NCBI GenBank assembly: GCA_029226955.1
Contig: JAQXZA010000122.1
Coordinates: 1-37,111 of the forward strand
Length of the DNA: 37,111 nucleotides
Direction: 5' to 3'
Source: Clostridia bacterium
GTDB taxonomy: Bacteria; Bacillota; Clostridia; Oscillospirales; Acutalibacteraceae
Made by a program: the position numbers and the translations under genes. A model generated the notes under the pieces. The model worked only from the letters and a program-made list of their open reading frames with translations, ran no database searches and was not told the origin of the DNA. Positions 24,616 to 32,711 of the stretch are shown in pieces; the first letter of the stretch is position 1, and the number at the start of each line of letters is the position of its first letter.

Positions 24616-25487
24616 CAGGTGAAAATAAATTTTTTAAATATCTTAAAATCGGAATAGGATTTTTTGTTGCACTTCTGTTCCTTATGCCTATTTTCATACT
24701 GGTTATGGACTCTTTCAAGAACCAAAAGGGAATTTTGACAGATGTTCTCGGCTGGCCTAATCCGTTTATATTCGACAACTATCCAAAGGCAATAGAAAAG
24801 ATGAATTTCTTTAATTCACTTTGGAACTCCGTATGGATTACAGTTGTTTCAACGGGACTTATTGTACTCTTTGCGTCAATGGCTGCGTGGGTACTCGTAA
24901 GATACAAAACAAAAATGTCAAAATTTATGTTTATTCTGTTCTCGGTAGCACTGCTTATACCGTTCCAGTGCGTAATGCTTCCGCTTATGTCAGTAATGGG
25001 CAGCAGAGAAGTTATGTCTTTCACTCTTGGAGAATATACCATTTCACTCAACGGACTTAATATTCTCAATCCGGGCGGACTTGTATTCGCATACATAGGT
25101 TTCGGCAGCAGTATGGCGATAATGCTTTATCACGGCTTTATCAAGAGTGTTCCTGAGGAACTTGAAGAGGCAGCTATGATTGACGGTTGCAGTATGTTCA
25201 AGACATTCTGGAAAATCGTATTCCCGCTTCTTTCACCTATTACAACAACGGTAGCAATACTTCAGATTATGTGGATATGGAACGACTACCTTCTTCCGAG
25301 CCTTGTTCTTAAAAATCAGTCGTGGTACACACTGCCACTTCAGACAAGCAAGTTTTTCAGCACATTCACAAGTAGCTGGGACGTTGCAACGGCGGCACTC
25401 ATACTCACAATGCTCCCTGTTATTATCTTCTATATAGTCGCACAGAAGAAGATTATCAAGGGCGTTGTTGACGGTGCTATAAAATAA
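24612..25487 (+). CDS. Sugar ABC transporter permease (MalG/UgpE-like)
   Basis: This 291-residue second permease subunit has six predicted membrane segments (first FFVALLFLMPIFILVMDSF) and the EAA loop EEAAMIDGCSMFKTFWKIV at about residue 185, followed by PLLSPITTTVAILQIMWIWNDYLLP. That last segment is characteristic of MalG-type subunits. It starts within the stop of the preceding permease (4-nt overlap). A 60-nt gap leads to the DUF624 gene. Confidence 0.93.
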   Translation: MTGENKFFKYLKIGIGFFVALLFLMPIFILVMDSFKNQKGILTDVLGWPNPFIFDNYPKAIEKMNFFNSLWNSVWITVVSTGLIVLFASMAAWVLVRYKTKMSKFMFILFSVALLIPFQCVMLPLMSVMGSREVMSFTLGEYTISLNGLNILNPGGLVFAYIGFGSSMAIMLYHGFIKSVPEELEEAAMIDGCSMFKTFWKIVFPLLSPITTTVAILQIMWIWNDYLLPSLVLKNQSWYTLPLQTSKFFSTFTSSWDVATAALILTMLPVIIFYIVAQKKIIKGVVDGAIK

Positions 25488-25547
25488 ACCTTTCAAAGAC
25501 TTAACAATAAACTTAACAAATGTTTCAGCAAAAGGATGAATTAATCA

Positions 25548-26249
25548 ATGATACTAATGAGAGATAAAGCTCCGAAAAAAGATTATGACAAACAATCACG
25601 CTACCCGAAACATCGTTTTACATTGTACTTTATGCTTTTTTATGAGGCATTTTATCGTATAATCGGTGCAAACCTTATGTTCATTCTGTTTTGTATTCCG
25701 GTTGTAACGATACCGGCGGCAATAGGCGGTCTGACAAGAGTTATGAGCCGCTTTGCAAGAGATGAACAGACTTATGTAATTGATGATTTTGTACAGGGCT
25801 TTAAACAGGAATGGAAAAAATCCACAGTGTTTGCCCTTATAGAAATTCTGTTCTTTGCACTTGTTTATATTGCAATAGGTGTGTATTCAAAACTTATAGA
25901 CAACCGTATTGTATCGACTGTTCTTCTTGCACTGGTGTTTACGGTAATGCTTGTGTTTTTAGCCGCCGCAAATTATGTATGGGTTATGATTGTTTCGGTT
26001 GATTTACCTTTAAAACAGATAATAAAAAATTCACTGTCACTATGCCTTGTAAAGCCGTTCGGAACACTTATTTCACTTTTGGTACAGGGTGCGGTAATAT
26101 TTGTTGCAGTAGGATATTTTCCTGTCGGATTGTTTTTACCATTAGTGTTCGGGTTTTCGATTATGAGCTTTACAGCGTCATTCAATGCGTGGCCGCAAAT
26201 TGAAAAATATGTAATAAATCCTCATAATACTACGAAAGAAGGAGATTGA
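25548..26249 (+). CDS. DUF624 (YesL-like) membrane protein
   Basis: The 233-residue protein has a polar N-terminal tail (1-25) and about five membrane segments. The pattern NLMFILFCIPVVTIPAAIGGLTRVMSRFARDE matches the DUF624/YesL family. Such genes regularly sit beside carbohydrate ABC importers in Firmicutes, but their role is not established; assistance to the transporter is the usual guess. The first ATG (25548) is preceded by AAGGATG at a suitable distance; the ATG three codons later is too far. Only 3 nt separate its stop from the ATPase gene. Confidence 0.85.
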   Translation: MILMRDKAPKKDYDKQSRYPKHRFTLYFMLFYEAFYRIIGANLMFILFCIPVVTIPAAIGGLTRVMSRFARDEQTYVIDDFVQGFKQEWKKSTVFALIEILFFALVYIAIGVYSKLIDNRIVSTVLLALVFTVMLVFLAAANYVWVMIVSVDLPLKQIIKNSLSLCLVKPFGTLISLLVQGAVIFVAVGYFPVGLFLPLVFGFSIMSFTASFNAWPQIEKYVINPHNTTKEGD

Positions 26250-26252
26250 AAA

Positions 26253-27395
26253 ATGGCAAGTTTATCATTCAAAAATGTTAAAAAAGTTTATGACGGCGGA
26301 GTTGTTGCAGTACACGACTTTAACCTTGAAATTGCAGATAAAGAGTTTATCGTTCTTGTAGGCCCGTCAGGCTGCGGAAAATCAACAACACTGCGTATGG
26401 TAGCCGGACTTGAAAGTATTTCGGGCGGCGAACTTTATATCGGCGACAAACTGGTAAACGACGTTGCCCCGAAAGACCGTGACATTGCAATGGTTTTCCA
26501 GAATTACGCACTTTATCCGCATATGACCGTTTATAATAATATGGCTTTTGCAATAAAGCTCAGAAAAGTACCACGTGATGAAGTTGACAGACGTGTTCGT
26601 GAGGCGGCAAAAATTCTTGGTATTACCGAATACTTACAAAGAAAGCCAAAGGCTCTCTCAGGTGGTCAGCGTCAGCGTGTTGCAATAGGTCGTGCCATTG
26701 TCCGTGACCCGAAAGTATTCCTCCTTGACGAACCGCTTTCAAACCTTGACGCAAAACTAAGAGCTCAGACAAGAACCGAAATTTCAAAACTGCACCAGCG
26801 TCTTGGAACAACATTCATCTATGTAACTCACGATCAGGTTGAGGCTATGACTCTCGGCGACAGAATCGTTATTATGAAAGACGGATATGTTCAACAGGTA
26901 GGCACACCGATTGAAGTTTTCCACTTCCCGTATAATATCTTTGTTGCCGGATTTATCGGCACACCTCAGATGAACTTCTTTGACGCAAAACTGATAAAAG
27001 AAACAAGCAAGCTGTCAAAGAACGGCAGTGAATATTATGTTGAACTTCTTGGCAAAAAAATCAAACTTAATGATAAATTACAGGAAGTTTACAGCAAGAA
27101 GAATATTTCCGAAATGCCTGTTACACTTGGTATAAGAGCTGAAAACATTGAGATTGTACCTCAGGGAACACCGTCGTCGATTGACACAACCGTTGATGTA
27201 AGCGAAATGCTCGGAAATGAAGTACACGTTCACGTTACTATTAACGACAAAGATGTTGCAATTCGTTTACCGGCACTCGATGCAGAGGCTGAATCAATTT
27301 CATATAAGCCGGGCGATAAAATTTCCCTGTTGCTCACAAACAAAGCACTTCATCTTTTCGACAAAGAGAGCGAAGTAAACCTTTACTACAAATAA
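26253..27395 (+). CDS. msmX: Sugar ABC importer ATPase, MsmX/UgpC type
   Basis: The 380-residue ATPase has Walker A GPSGCGKST (37-45), Q-loop in VFQNYALYPHMTVYNN, signature LSGGQ (135-139), Walker B VFLLDE (155-160), the D-loop SNLDAKLR and switch His in THDQVEAM. A C-terminal TOBE/OB regulatory part (about 240-380) follows. MsmX-type ATPases can serve several sugar importers. Here the gene is in the same operon as its likely partners, which suggests a dedicated or shared role. The SD AAGGAG is upstream; a terminator follows. Confidence 0.93.
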   Translation: MASLSFKNVKKVYDGGVVAVHDFNLEIADKEFIVLVGPSGCGKSTTLRMVAGLESISGGELYIGDKLVNDVAPKDRDIAMVFQNYALYPHMTVYNNMAFAIKLRKVPRDEVDRRVREAAKILGITEYLQRKPKALSGGQRQRVAIGRAIVRDPKVFLLDEPLSNLDAKLRAQTRTEISKLHQRLGTTFIYVTHDQVEAMTLGDRIVIMKDGYVQQVGTPIEVFHFPYNIFVAGFIGTPQMNFFDAKLIKETSKLSKNGSEYYVELLGKKIKLNDKLQEVYSKKNISEMPVTLGIRAENIEIVPQGTPSSIDTTVDVSEMLGNEVHVHVTINDKDVAIRLPALDAEAESISYKPGDKISLLLTNKALHLFDKESEVNLYYK

Positions 27396-27420
27396 TATGT
27401 CGCTTAAATCTTAACGGCTG

Positions 27421-27457
27421 ACAGGCGGAACGGGATTAACCGTTTTCCGCCTGTTTT
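27421..27457 (+). terminator. Terminator of the sugar importer operon
   Basis: ACAGGCGGAA (27421-27430) pairs with TTCCGCCTGT (27445-27454), with an inner CGG/CCG, then TTTT. Confidence 0.85.
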
Positions 27458-27464
27458 CAGCATA

Positions 27465-27494
27465 TTGACATTATTGTAAAAGTTGTATTATAAT
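27465..27494 (+). promoter_or_regulatory. Promoter of the zinc-ribbon repeat protein gene
   Basis: TTGACA (27465-27470), 18 bp, TATAAT (27489-27494), 49 nt before the ATG at 27544. Confidence 0.7.
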
Positions 27495-27543
27495 AATTCT
27501 ATTATGTGATTATGATTAAGAAATGTCAGGGGGAATATATATT

Positions 27544-28737
27544 ATGAAAATATGTGCGTCGTGCGGTGCGTCAATACCTGATGAAGCGGCATTTTGCGTA
27601 TCGTGCGGTTCAAAGGAATTTTTGCAAGAGAATTTTTCAGCAAATCAATATCAAGACCCGAATGTTCAGCAGTACGGATATGCTCAACAATACCAAGACC
27701 CGAATGTTCAGCAGTACGGATACGCTCAACAATACCAAGACCCGAACGCTCAGCAGTATGGATACGCTCAACAATACCAAGACCCGAATGTTCAGCAGTA
27801 CGGATATGCTCAACAATATCAAGACCCGAATGTTCAGCAGTACGGCTATGCTCAGCAATATCAAGACCCGAATGTTCAGCAGTACGGATATGCTCAGCAA
27901 TATCAAGACCAAAATACTCAGCAGTATGAATACACTCAGCAATACCAAGACCAAAATGCACAGCAGTATGAATACACTCAGCAATATCAAGACCAAAATA
28001 CTCAACAGTATGAATACACAGAACAACATCAAGACCAAAATACCCAGCAGTATGAATACACAGAACAACATCAAGACCAAAATACTCAACAATATGAATA
28101 CACCGAGCAGAAACAGGTTCAGAATAAACAGCCGTCAGAGCCGAAAAAAGAAACAGTTCCCGAACCTGAAAATAAAGGTCAGGCAACTATTGATAAACAG
28201 AATTATCACGAGGATTCAAAGCATTTCAAATTTGAGAAAAAATCTGATAACACAGATGAAAATGAAGATGATGACACAGATAATAAAAGCAAACCAAAAT
28301 CAATAAAAGAATTTATCGAACAGCTTATGGACACCAAGGACTGTACGGCTGATTTTAACAGTGAAGATATAAATCAGAATAAAGTCATATCAATAATTGC
28401 GTGTTTCGGAATTACATTCTGGGTGTCGTTTGCGTTCAGCGGTAATTCACGATTTTCAAGATTTTATGCAAATCAGGGACTTCTTGTACTTATTGTATCG
28501 TTGATTTTCACGATACCTTTTGTACTATTTTCGTCTATTGTAAACACAGCGTGTACAGTATATACCTTTAATTTATCGTCACCGACACTCAGTCCTGTCG
28601 GATACATACTTGATTTCCTTCTGTTTGCTGTTTGTTATGCAATACCTATTTTTATGATTGTTGTGGCAATAATAAATATCCGCAGCGGAAAAGCAAAAAA
28701 TCTTCCATTTGTGGGAAATTTCCGCTTGATAAGATAA
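27544..28737 (+). CDS. Zinc-ribbon protein with 14-residue tandem repeats and C-terminal membrane domain
   Basis: The 397 residues start with a zinc ribbon (CxxC-x11-CxxC in CASCGASIPDEAAFCVSCG). Eleven tandem copies of YQDPNVQQYGYAQQ or YQDQNTQQYEYTEQ (residues 36-189) follow, then a Lys/Glu/Asp-rich linker (190-265). The C-terminal domain has about three membrane segments (from NKVISIIACFGITFWVSFAF), including RFYANQGLLVLIV, which resembles DUF4870-type domains. I chose the ATG at 27544 because AGGGGGA lies 9 nt upstream; the earlier ATG at 27523 would include it. Function is unknown. The Tyr/Gln-rich repeat may be a flexible, self-associating region. It is monocistronic and convergent with the next gene. 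Confidence 0.82.
   Translation: MKICASCGASIPDEAAFCVSCGSKEFLQENFSANQYQDPNVQQYGYAQQYQDPNVQQYGYAQQYQDPNAQQYGYAQQYQDPNVQQYGYAQQYQDPNVQQYGYAQQYQDPNVQQYGYAQQYQDQNTQQYEYTQQYQDQNAQQYEYTQQYQDQNTQQYEYTEQHQDQNTQQYEYTEQHQDQNTQQYEYTEQKQVQNKQPSEPKKETVPEPENKGQATIDKQNYHEDSKHFKFEKKSDNTDENEDDDTDNKSKPKSIKEFIEQLMDTKDCTADFNSEDINQNKVISIIACFGITFWVSFAFSGNSRFSRFYANQGLLVLIVSLIFTIPFVLFSSIVNTACTVYTFNLSSPTLSPVGYILDFLLFAVCYAIPIFMIVVAIINIRSGKAKNLPFVGNFRLIR
27649..28110 (+). repeat. Eleven tandem 42-bp coding repeats
   Basis: There are 11 exact-length units of 42 bp (462 bp). The first six encode PN(V/A)QQYGYAQQ and the last five QN(T/A)QQYEYT(Q/E)Q. The two blocks are nearly uniform inside and differ from each other, which suggests two rounds of expansion. 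There is no spacer and the units are in frame, so this is not a CRISPR array. Confidence 0.95.
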
Positions 28738-28742
28738 AAAAT

Positions 28743-28778
28743 CAGGACGCAGACTTAAATGTTTGCGTCCTGTTGTGC
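28743..28778. terminator. Bidirectional terminator between convergent genes
   Basis: CAGGACGCA (28743-28751) pairs with TGCGTCCTG (28764-28772). On the minus strand six T follow the stem; on the plus strand a T-rich stretch follows. Confidence 0.8.
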
Positions 28779-28784
28779 TTATAT

Positions 28785-29570
28785 TTATTCAATTTCAGAA
28801 TGAGAAAACAGCATTTTTATTTCTGGGTGTTCAGAATGTATTTTCTTGATTTTCTCAAAAGTTTCAAGGTAATAATCAGGATAAGCCTGTAAATCAAGCA
28901 GTTTTTGCGTGGGAATATAATTTTCAGTAACGGCTTTTTCGGTTATGCAAGCGTCAGCACCGATAAAAACATTTATTTCGGGTATAAAATATCCCGTCAT
29001 AGCTTCACAATGCCCGTCAAGGTCAAACCCTAAAATAGAACCATCACCAAGCACATCATACACCCACTTGAAATAATCCTTTAAAAATGTATTTTTACTG
29101 TAAGGAACAATCGCACGTCGTGGAATTGAATTTTTCGGAACAGTGCTTTTCATAACTCCGTCAGAAAAAGAACCGCAGTTTAATATTGCAAGAATCTTTG
29201 CGTTTGATACAAGTTCATAATTTGGTATAAGGGGCAGACAGCCGCAACATTCAGGGTCGCAGTGAGTCAAAATAACTTTTTTAATGCACACAGCGTCAAA
29301 ACCCTCGTTATCAAGCTGAGAAATAATCGTGTCGTTTTTATCAAAGGACAGATTGTGCTTTTTTTTATACTTGGTGTATGTTACGGGATTTTTGCTTATG
29401 AGGTTACTGCAACCGCTGTTGAACAGAATGTTTCCGAATTTTTTATGTTCAATGCGAAAAACGTTTATCGGCAGTTCGCACAAACCTGTATTGCAGTTTT
29501 TGTACATATCAGAAAGCACGATTTTTTCTTTACCGCAGCAATATCGTTTGAAATCAATAATATTTTTCAT
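28785..29570 (-). CDS. Metallo-beta-lactamase-fold protein with altered metal motif
   Basis: The 261 residues follow the MBL layout: NSGCSNL (51-57, where DTG is usual), the metal loop LTHCDPECCGCLPL (101-114), a conserved His187 in FDLDGHCEAMTGYF, GADA with Asp206, and a late SHSE. The normal HxHxDH ligand set reads H103-C-D105-P-E107-C108, so only the first His is kept. Relatives include lactonases and other hydrolases. With these changes the protein either binds metal differently or is not a hydrolase. The SD AGGAG lies upstream of the ATG, and it ends at a shared terminator. It contains many Cys residues (over ten). Confidence 0.78.
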   Translation of the reverse strand: MKNIIDFKRYCCGKEKIVLSDMYKNCNTGLCELPINVFRIEHKKFGNILFNSGCSNLISKNPVTYTKYKKKHNLSFDKNDTIISQLDNEGFDAVCIKKVILTHCDPECCGCLPLIPNYELVSNAKILAILNCGSFSDGVMKSTVPKNSIPRRAIVPYSKNTFLKDYFKWVYDVLGDGSILGFDLDGHCEAMTGYFIPEINVFIGADACITEKAVTENYIPTQKLLDLQAYPDYYLETFEKIKKIHSEHPEIKMLFSHSEIE

Positions 29571-29638
29571 AAATATTCTCCTGTTTTAAAGTTTATTTCA
29601 AGGAACCTGTGTTAGAATAGAAAATATATATTACTTAT

Positions 29639-29667
29639 ATTCTATAAATACACAGCAAAAAAGTCAA
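29639..29667 (-). promoter_or_regulatory. Promoter of the MBL-fold gene
   Basis: On the minus strand TTGACT (29667-29662), 17 bp, TAGAAT (29644-29639), about 70 nt before the start codon. Confidence 0.55.
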
Positions 29668-29704
29668 TATTATTAAAATTTTATAATTGTTTATAATTTA
29701 ACTG

Positions 29705-29733
29705 TTGTTAATTTCTGAATTTTTTGCTATTAT
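29705..29733 (+). promoter_or_regulatory. Possible promoter of the PrsA-like gene
   Basis: TTGTTA (29705-29710), 17 bp, TATTAT (29728-29733), 70 nt before the ATG at 29804. Several other AT-rich boxes are near, so the exact position is uncertain. Confidence 0.4.
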
Positions 29734-29803
29734 ATTAAAGTGCTTTTAAATTTGAATATTTATGTTTAATTATACGGTTTTATAACCGAAAGGAGATTTT
29801 TCA

Positions 29804-31462
29804 ATGTCTAAAAACAGTTCACTCAAAAAAAGGATTTTTGCCGCAATTATTGCCGGCACAATGGTTATGTCACTGTCGCTGACAGGCTGTAACAACAACG
29901 GAAAAGACGACCAGTCATCAAAAACATCTCAGGTAAGCGAAAATGCCGAGCCGAATACCGAGTCAAAATTTGGTGACAATATTGCCGTAAAATCCGAAAA
30001 CTACAAAATTTCACTGCCAATAATGACTTACCTTTTTAATTATAACTATCAGAGTTATCTCAGCTACTACGGAACATATATGTCATACTATGGCTTTGAT
30101 TCGAGCAAAAGCCTTAAAGAACAGTATTATGACGAAAGCAACAGCCAGACGTGGTTTTATTACTTTATGTCAATGACAAAGGATTACATTCAGCAGACTC
30201 TTGTTCTTGCTGAGGCAGCAAAGGCAGACGGAATGGAACTTGACGCTACTGACCTTGAAAACATAAAAACATCAATGACACAGCTTGAATCAAATGCCTC
30301 TGAAAACAGTATGACAGCAGATGAATATGTTGCTAAATCATACGGCGACGGTGTATCACAGAAAGATATTGAAGAATGTCTTAAACTTACGGCTCTTGCA
30401 CAGAAATATTACAACAAGGTTTATGACGGCTTTAAATACACAGACGACGATTACGAAAAATATTATCAGGACAACAAAACATCTTATCAGTATGCTGATT
30501 TCCTGAAATATACATTTACTGTTCCGGCTGACAGCACATCTTCATCAGATTCATCTGAAACAAGCGAGTCGAGCGAGCATAAGGAAGCGTCAGAAAAGGC
30601 AAAGGCATACGCTGAGGCTCTTGCACAGAGCAAGACAGAAGACGAATTTAAGGATTATGTCAAAAAATACCTTACAAAAAATCCTGACCTTGTAACAAGC
30701 TCAACATCAACAAGCGAATCATCAGGCGAAGAAAGCAAAATGACTGATGAAGAAATACAGACGGCAATCGACACAGCCGTTGACAGAACACTCAGCGAGA
30801 AATATTCTTATGAAGTGACATCTGATGTGGGTAAGTGGTTATTTGACGACAGCAGAAAATCACTTGATACAACGACTATCAAAAATACTGACGGCAGTTA
30901 TACCGCTGTAATGCTCTTAAAGCCGGCATACCGTGATGAATCAGCATTGAAAGATGTAAGACATATTCTTCTTTCGGCTGATACCTACGGTTCGGACGAC
31001 GCCGCAAAGGCAAAGGCTGACGAGGTTTACAACGAATGGAAAAAGGGCGACGCTACTGAGGATTCTTTTGGAGAGCTTGCAAATAAATACAGCTCAGACG
31101 GCGGTTCAAATTCAAAGGGCGGTCTTTATACAAATGTAACAGAGGGTCAGATGGTTACTGAATTTAATGACTGGTGCTTTGATAAGTCAAGAAAACCCGG
31201 TGATACAGACATTGTAAAAACACAATTCGGTTATCATATTATGTATTTCGTAGGCGACAGCGGCACAGCGTGGAAAGTAGCTGTTGATGGTGCATTGCGT
31301 TCAAAAGACTTTAACGATAAGTACAATACTCTGAAAGAAGATTACAAAGTTGAATATGATGACGATTATCTGAAAACTATGGAAGTAAAGACCACATCAG
31401 AAGAATCATCAACAGAACCTTCAACAGAATCAAAAGCTGACGAGTCATCAAAATCTGAATAA
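29804..31462 (+). CDS. prsA: PrsA-like peptidylprolyl isomerase lipoprotein
   Basis: This extracytoplasmic foldase is anchored to the outer face of the membrane. The 552 residues have a signal peptide with lipobox LTGC (Cys29), a Ser/Glu spacer, a long SurA/PrsA-like helical chaperone region (about 55-380, with an acidic Ser-rich insert near 240-260), and a parvulin PPIase domain (383-485) starting DVRHILLSA and including FGELANKYSSDGGS and FGYHIMYFVGD. A Ser/Thr/Glu-rich tail follows. It is longer than the Bacillus PrsA (about 290 residues) because of the extended helical part. The SD AAAGGAG is upstream. It is monocistronic and followed by a hairpin overlapping the luxS promoter. Confidence 0.88.
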   Translation: MSKNSSLKKRIFAAIIAGTMVMSLSLTGCNNNGKDDQSSKTSQVSENAEPNTESKFGDNIAVKSENYKISLPIMTYLFNYNYQSYLSYYGTYMSYYGFDSSKSLKEQYYDESNSQTWFYYFMSMTKDYIQQTLVLAEAAKADGMELDATDLENIKTSMTQLESNASENSMTADEYVAKSYGDGVSQKDIEECLKLTALAQKYYNKVYDGFKYTDDDYEKYYQDNKTSYQYADFLKYTFTVPADSTSSSDSSETSESSEHKEASEKAKAYAEALAQSKTEDEFKDYVKKYLTKNPDLVTSSTSTSESSGEESKMTDEEIQTAIDTAVDRTLSEKYSYEVTSDVGKWLFDDSRKSLDTTTIKNTDGSYTAVMLLKPAYRDESALKDVRHILLSADTYGSDDAAKAKADEVYNEWKKGDATEDSFGELANKYSSDGGSNSKGGLYTNVTEGQMVTEFNDWCFDKSRKPGDTDIVKTQFGYHIMYFVGDSGTAWKVAVDGALRSKDFNDKYNTLKEDYKVEYDDDYLKTMEVKTTSEESSTEPSTESKADESSKSE

Positions 31463-31477
31463 TATTATTCAATGATA

Positions 31478-31506
31478 TTGATAAAAATTCAATATTAAAT
31501 TATAAT
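31478..31506 (+). promoter_or_regulatory. Promoter of the luxS operon
   Basis: TTGATA (31478-31483), 17 bp, TATAAT (31501-31506), 67 nt before the luxS ATG. The -10 box overlaps the 5' edge of the hairpin that terminates the preceding gene. Confidence 0.65.
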
Positions 31507-31538
31507 GGACATAGTGAAAGCTATGTCCGTTATTTTTT
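31503..31538 (+). terminator. Hairpin with T run between prsA and luxS
   Basis: TAATGGACATAG (31503-31514) pairs with CTATGTCCGTTA (31521-31532) using one G:T pair, followed by TTTTTT. It is a good terminator for the prsA transcript, and the same inverted repeat straddles the -10 and start site of the luxS promoter. Confidence 0.75.
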
Positions 31539-31572
31539 GCATAAAATAAATACACTTTTGGAGGTCAACGTA

Positions 31573-32034
31573 ATGAAAACAATCGCAAGTTTTAATGTAA
31601 ATCATAATTTGCTTAAAAAAGGTATGTACACATCACGCATTGACGGTGATGTCGTAACCTATGATATAAGAATGAAAATTCCAAACAATAACGATTATCT
31701 CGGCGACAATGAAATGCACACCTTTGAACATATTTTCGCAACCTATGTACGCAATACAGAATATTCGGACGATATTGTCTATGTAGGCCCTATGGGTTGT
31801 CGTACAGGATTTTATTTTCTTGTTCGTGACAGCATTAAACCCGAACAGGCAATACAGCTTGTCCGTGACTGCTTTGCATATATTGCGGATTTTACAGGGG
31901 AAATTCCCGGTGCAACAAAAATTCAGTGCGGAAACTATCTTGCACAGGATTTAGACGGTGCAAAGGCTCTTGCAAAGGATATGTGCGAGGTTCTGAAAGA
32001 CTGGAAACCTGAAAATCTTGAATACGAAAAGTAA
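31573..32034 (+). CDS. luxS: S-ribosylhomocysteine lyase
   Basis: It cleaves S-ribosylhomocysteine to homocysteine and the AI-2 precursor, as part of SAM recycling. From the ATG at 31573 (SD GGAGG 7 nt upstream) the protein has 153 residues. The metal site HTFEH gives His49, Glu52 and His53 with Cys119 in QCGNYL, and the catalytic Cys76 is in GPMGCRTGF. All key residues are present. An in-frame TTG upstream (31537) lies in the terminator and has no SD. Its stop is only 2 nt from the next start, so the radical-SAM gene is probably translationally coupled to luxS. The nucleosidase gene (pfs/mtnN) is not adjacent. Confidence 0.96.
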   Translation: MKTIASFNVNHNLLKKGMYTSRIDGDVVTYDIRMKIPNNNDYLGDNEMHTFEHIFATYVRNTEYSDDIVYVGPMGCRTGFYFLVRDSIKPEQAIQLVRDCFAYIADFTGEIPGATKIQCGNYLAQDLDGAKALAKDMCEVLKDWKPENLEYEK

Positions 32035-32036
32035 AA

Positions 32037-32711
32037 ATGTACTGGAAAAATGATACAAAAGATGATATAATTAAAACTATGAAAACAATAAATTATTCGC
32101 ATTTTGTGACAAATACGGAATTTCTCGGGCCATATAAACGGAGTGTTCTGTGGGTGCAGAAATGCTGCTTTTCTTGTGAGGGTTGTATTGCACCTGAAAT
32201 GCAGAAAGACGGCGGATATTTTGCCGATACAAAGACTCTTGCAAGTGTTCTTTTGTCCGATACTACAACAGAGGGCATAACAATAAGCGGCGGCGAACCG
32301 TTTTTACAGGCTGACGCTCTTTTTGAAATGATAAATATTATGAAAAGCAAGCGTGATACAGGTGTGATTATTTACAGCGGATTTACGCTTGACGAGTTAA
32401 AAAATAAATCCGATAGTGCGGTCGAAAAATTACTTTCTGTAACGGATATTCTCATTGACGGAAGATATGAAAAAAATCTTGATGACGGAATTGCATACAG
32501 GGGTTCTTCAAATCAGCGTATTATTTGTCTGTCAGACCGCTACAAAAAAATATCACAAACCTATTACGGACATTATGCACGAAAAACAGAACTCAAAATT
32601 GACAACGGACACATAGTTCTTGTGGGAGTGCCGTCTGAAAACACTTTAAAAGCGGTAAGAGATATTATAGATAAAGCAAGGGAGAAACAAATCAATGACA
32701 GCGGAATTTGA
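32037..32711 (+). CDS. Radical-SAM protein, NrdG-activase-like (4Fe-4S)
   Basis: The 224 residues contain the radical-SAM cluster motif C43-x3-C47-x2-C50 in KCCFSCEGC, preceded by SVLWVQK as in NrdG-type activases, and GITISGGEPFLQ (80-91) for SAM binding. The length and GGEP motif fit small activating enzymes (NrdG/PflA-like), but no ribonucleotide reductase or glycyl radical enzyme is nearby. Instead three uncharacterised proteins follow. There is no SD; the start 2 nt after luxS suggests coupling. A start at the second Met (residue 15) is possible. Its end overlaps the next gene by 17 nt. The substrate is unknown. Confidence 0.85.
   Translation: MYWKNDTKDDIIKTMKTINYSHFVTNTEFLGPYKRSVLWVQKCCFSCEGCIAPEMQKDGGYFADTKTLASVLLSDTTTEGITISGGEPFLQADALFEMINIMKSKRDTGVIIYSGFTLDELKNKSDSAVEKLLSVTDILIDGRYEKNLDDGIAYRGSSNQRIICLSDRYKKISQTYYGHYARKTELKIDNGHIVLVGVPSENTLKAVRDIIDKAREKQINDSGI

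Noticed and set aside
27649-28110. CRISPR array suspicion for the regular repeats
   Set aside because: Units are contiguous, in frame and without unique spacers, and no cas genes are present.
27542-28186. Long minus-strand and alternative-frame ORFs over the 42-bp repeats
   Set aside because: They arise because a 42-bp unit without stops in one frame stays open when repeated. They have repetitive, implausible composition and no ribosome site, while the plus-strand frame has a zinc ribbon, promoter and SD.
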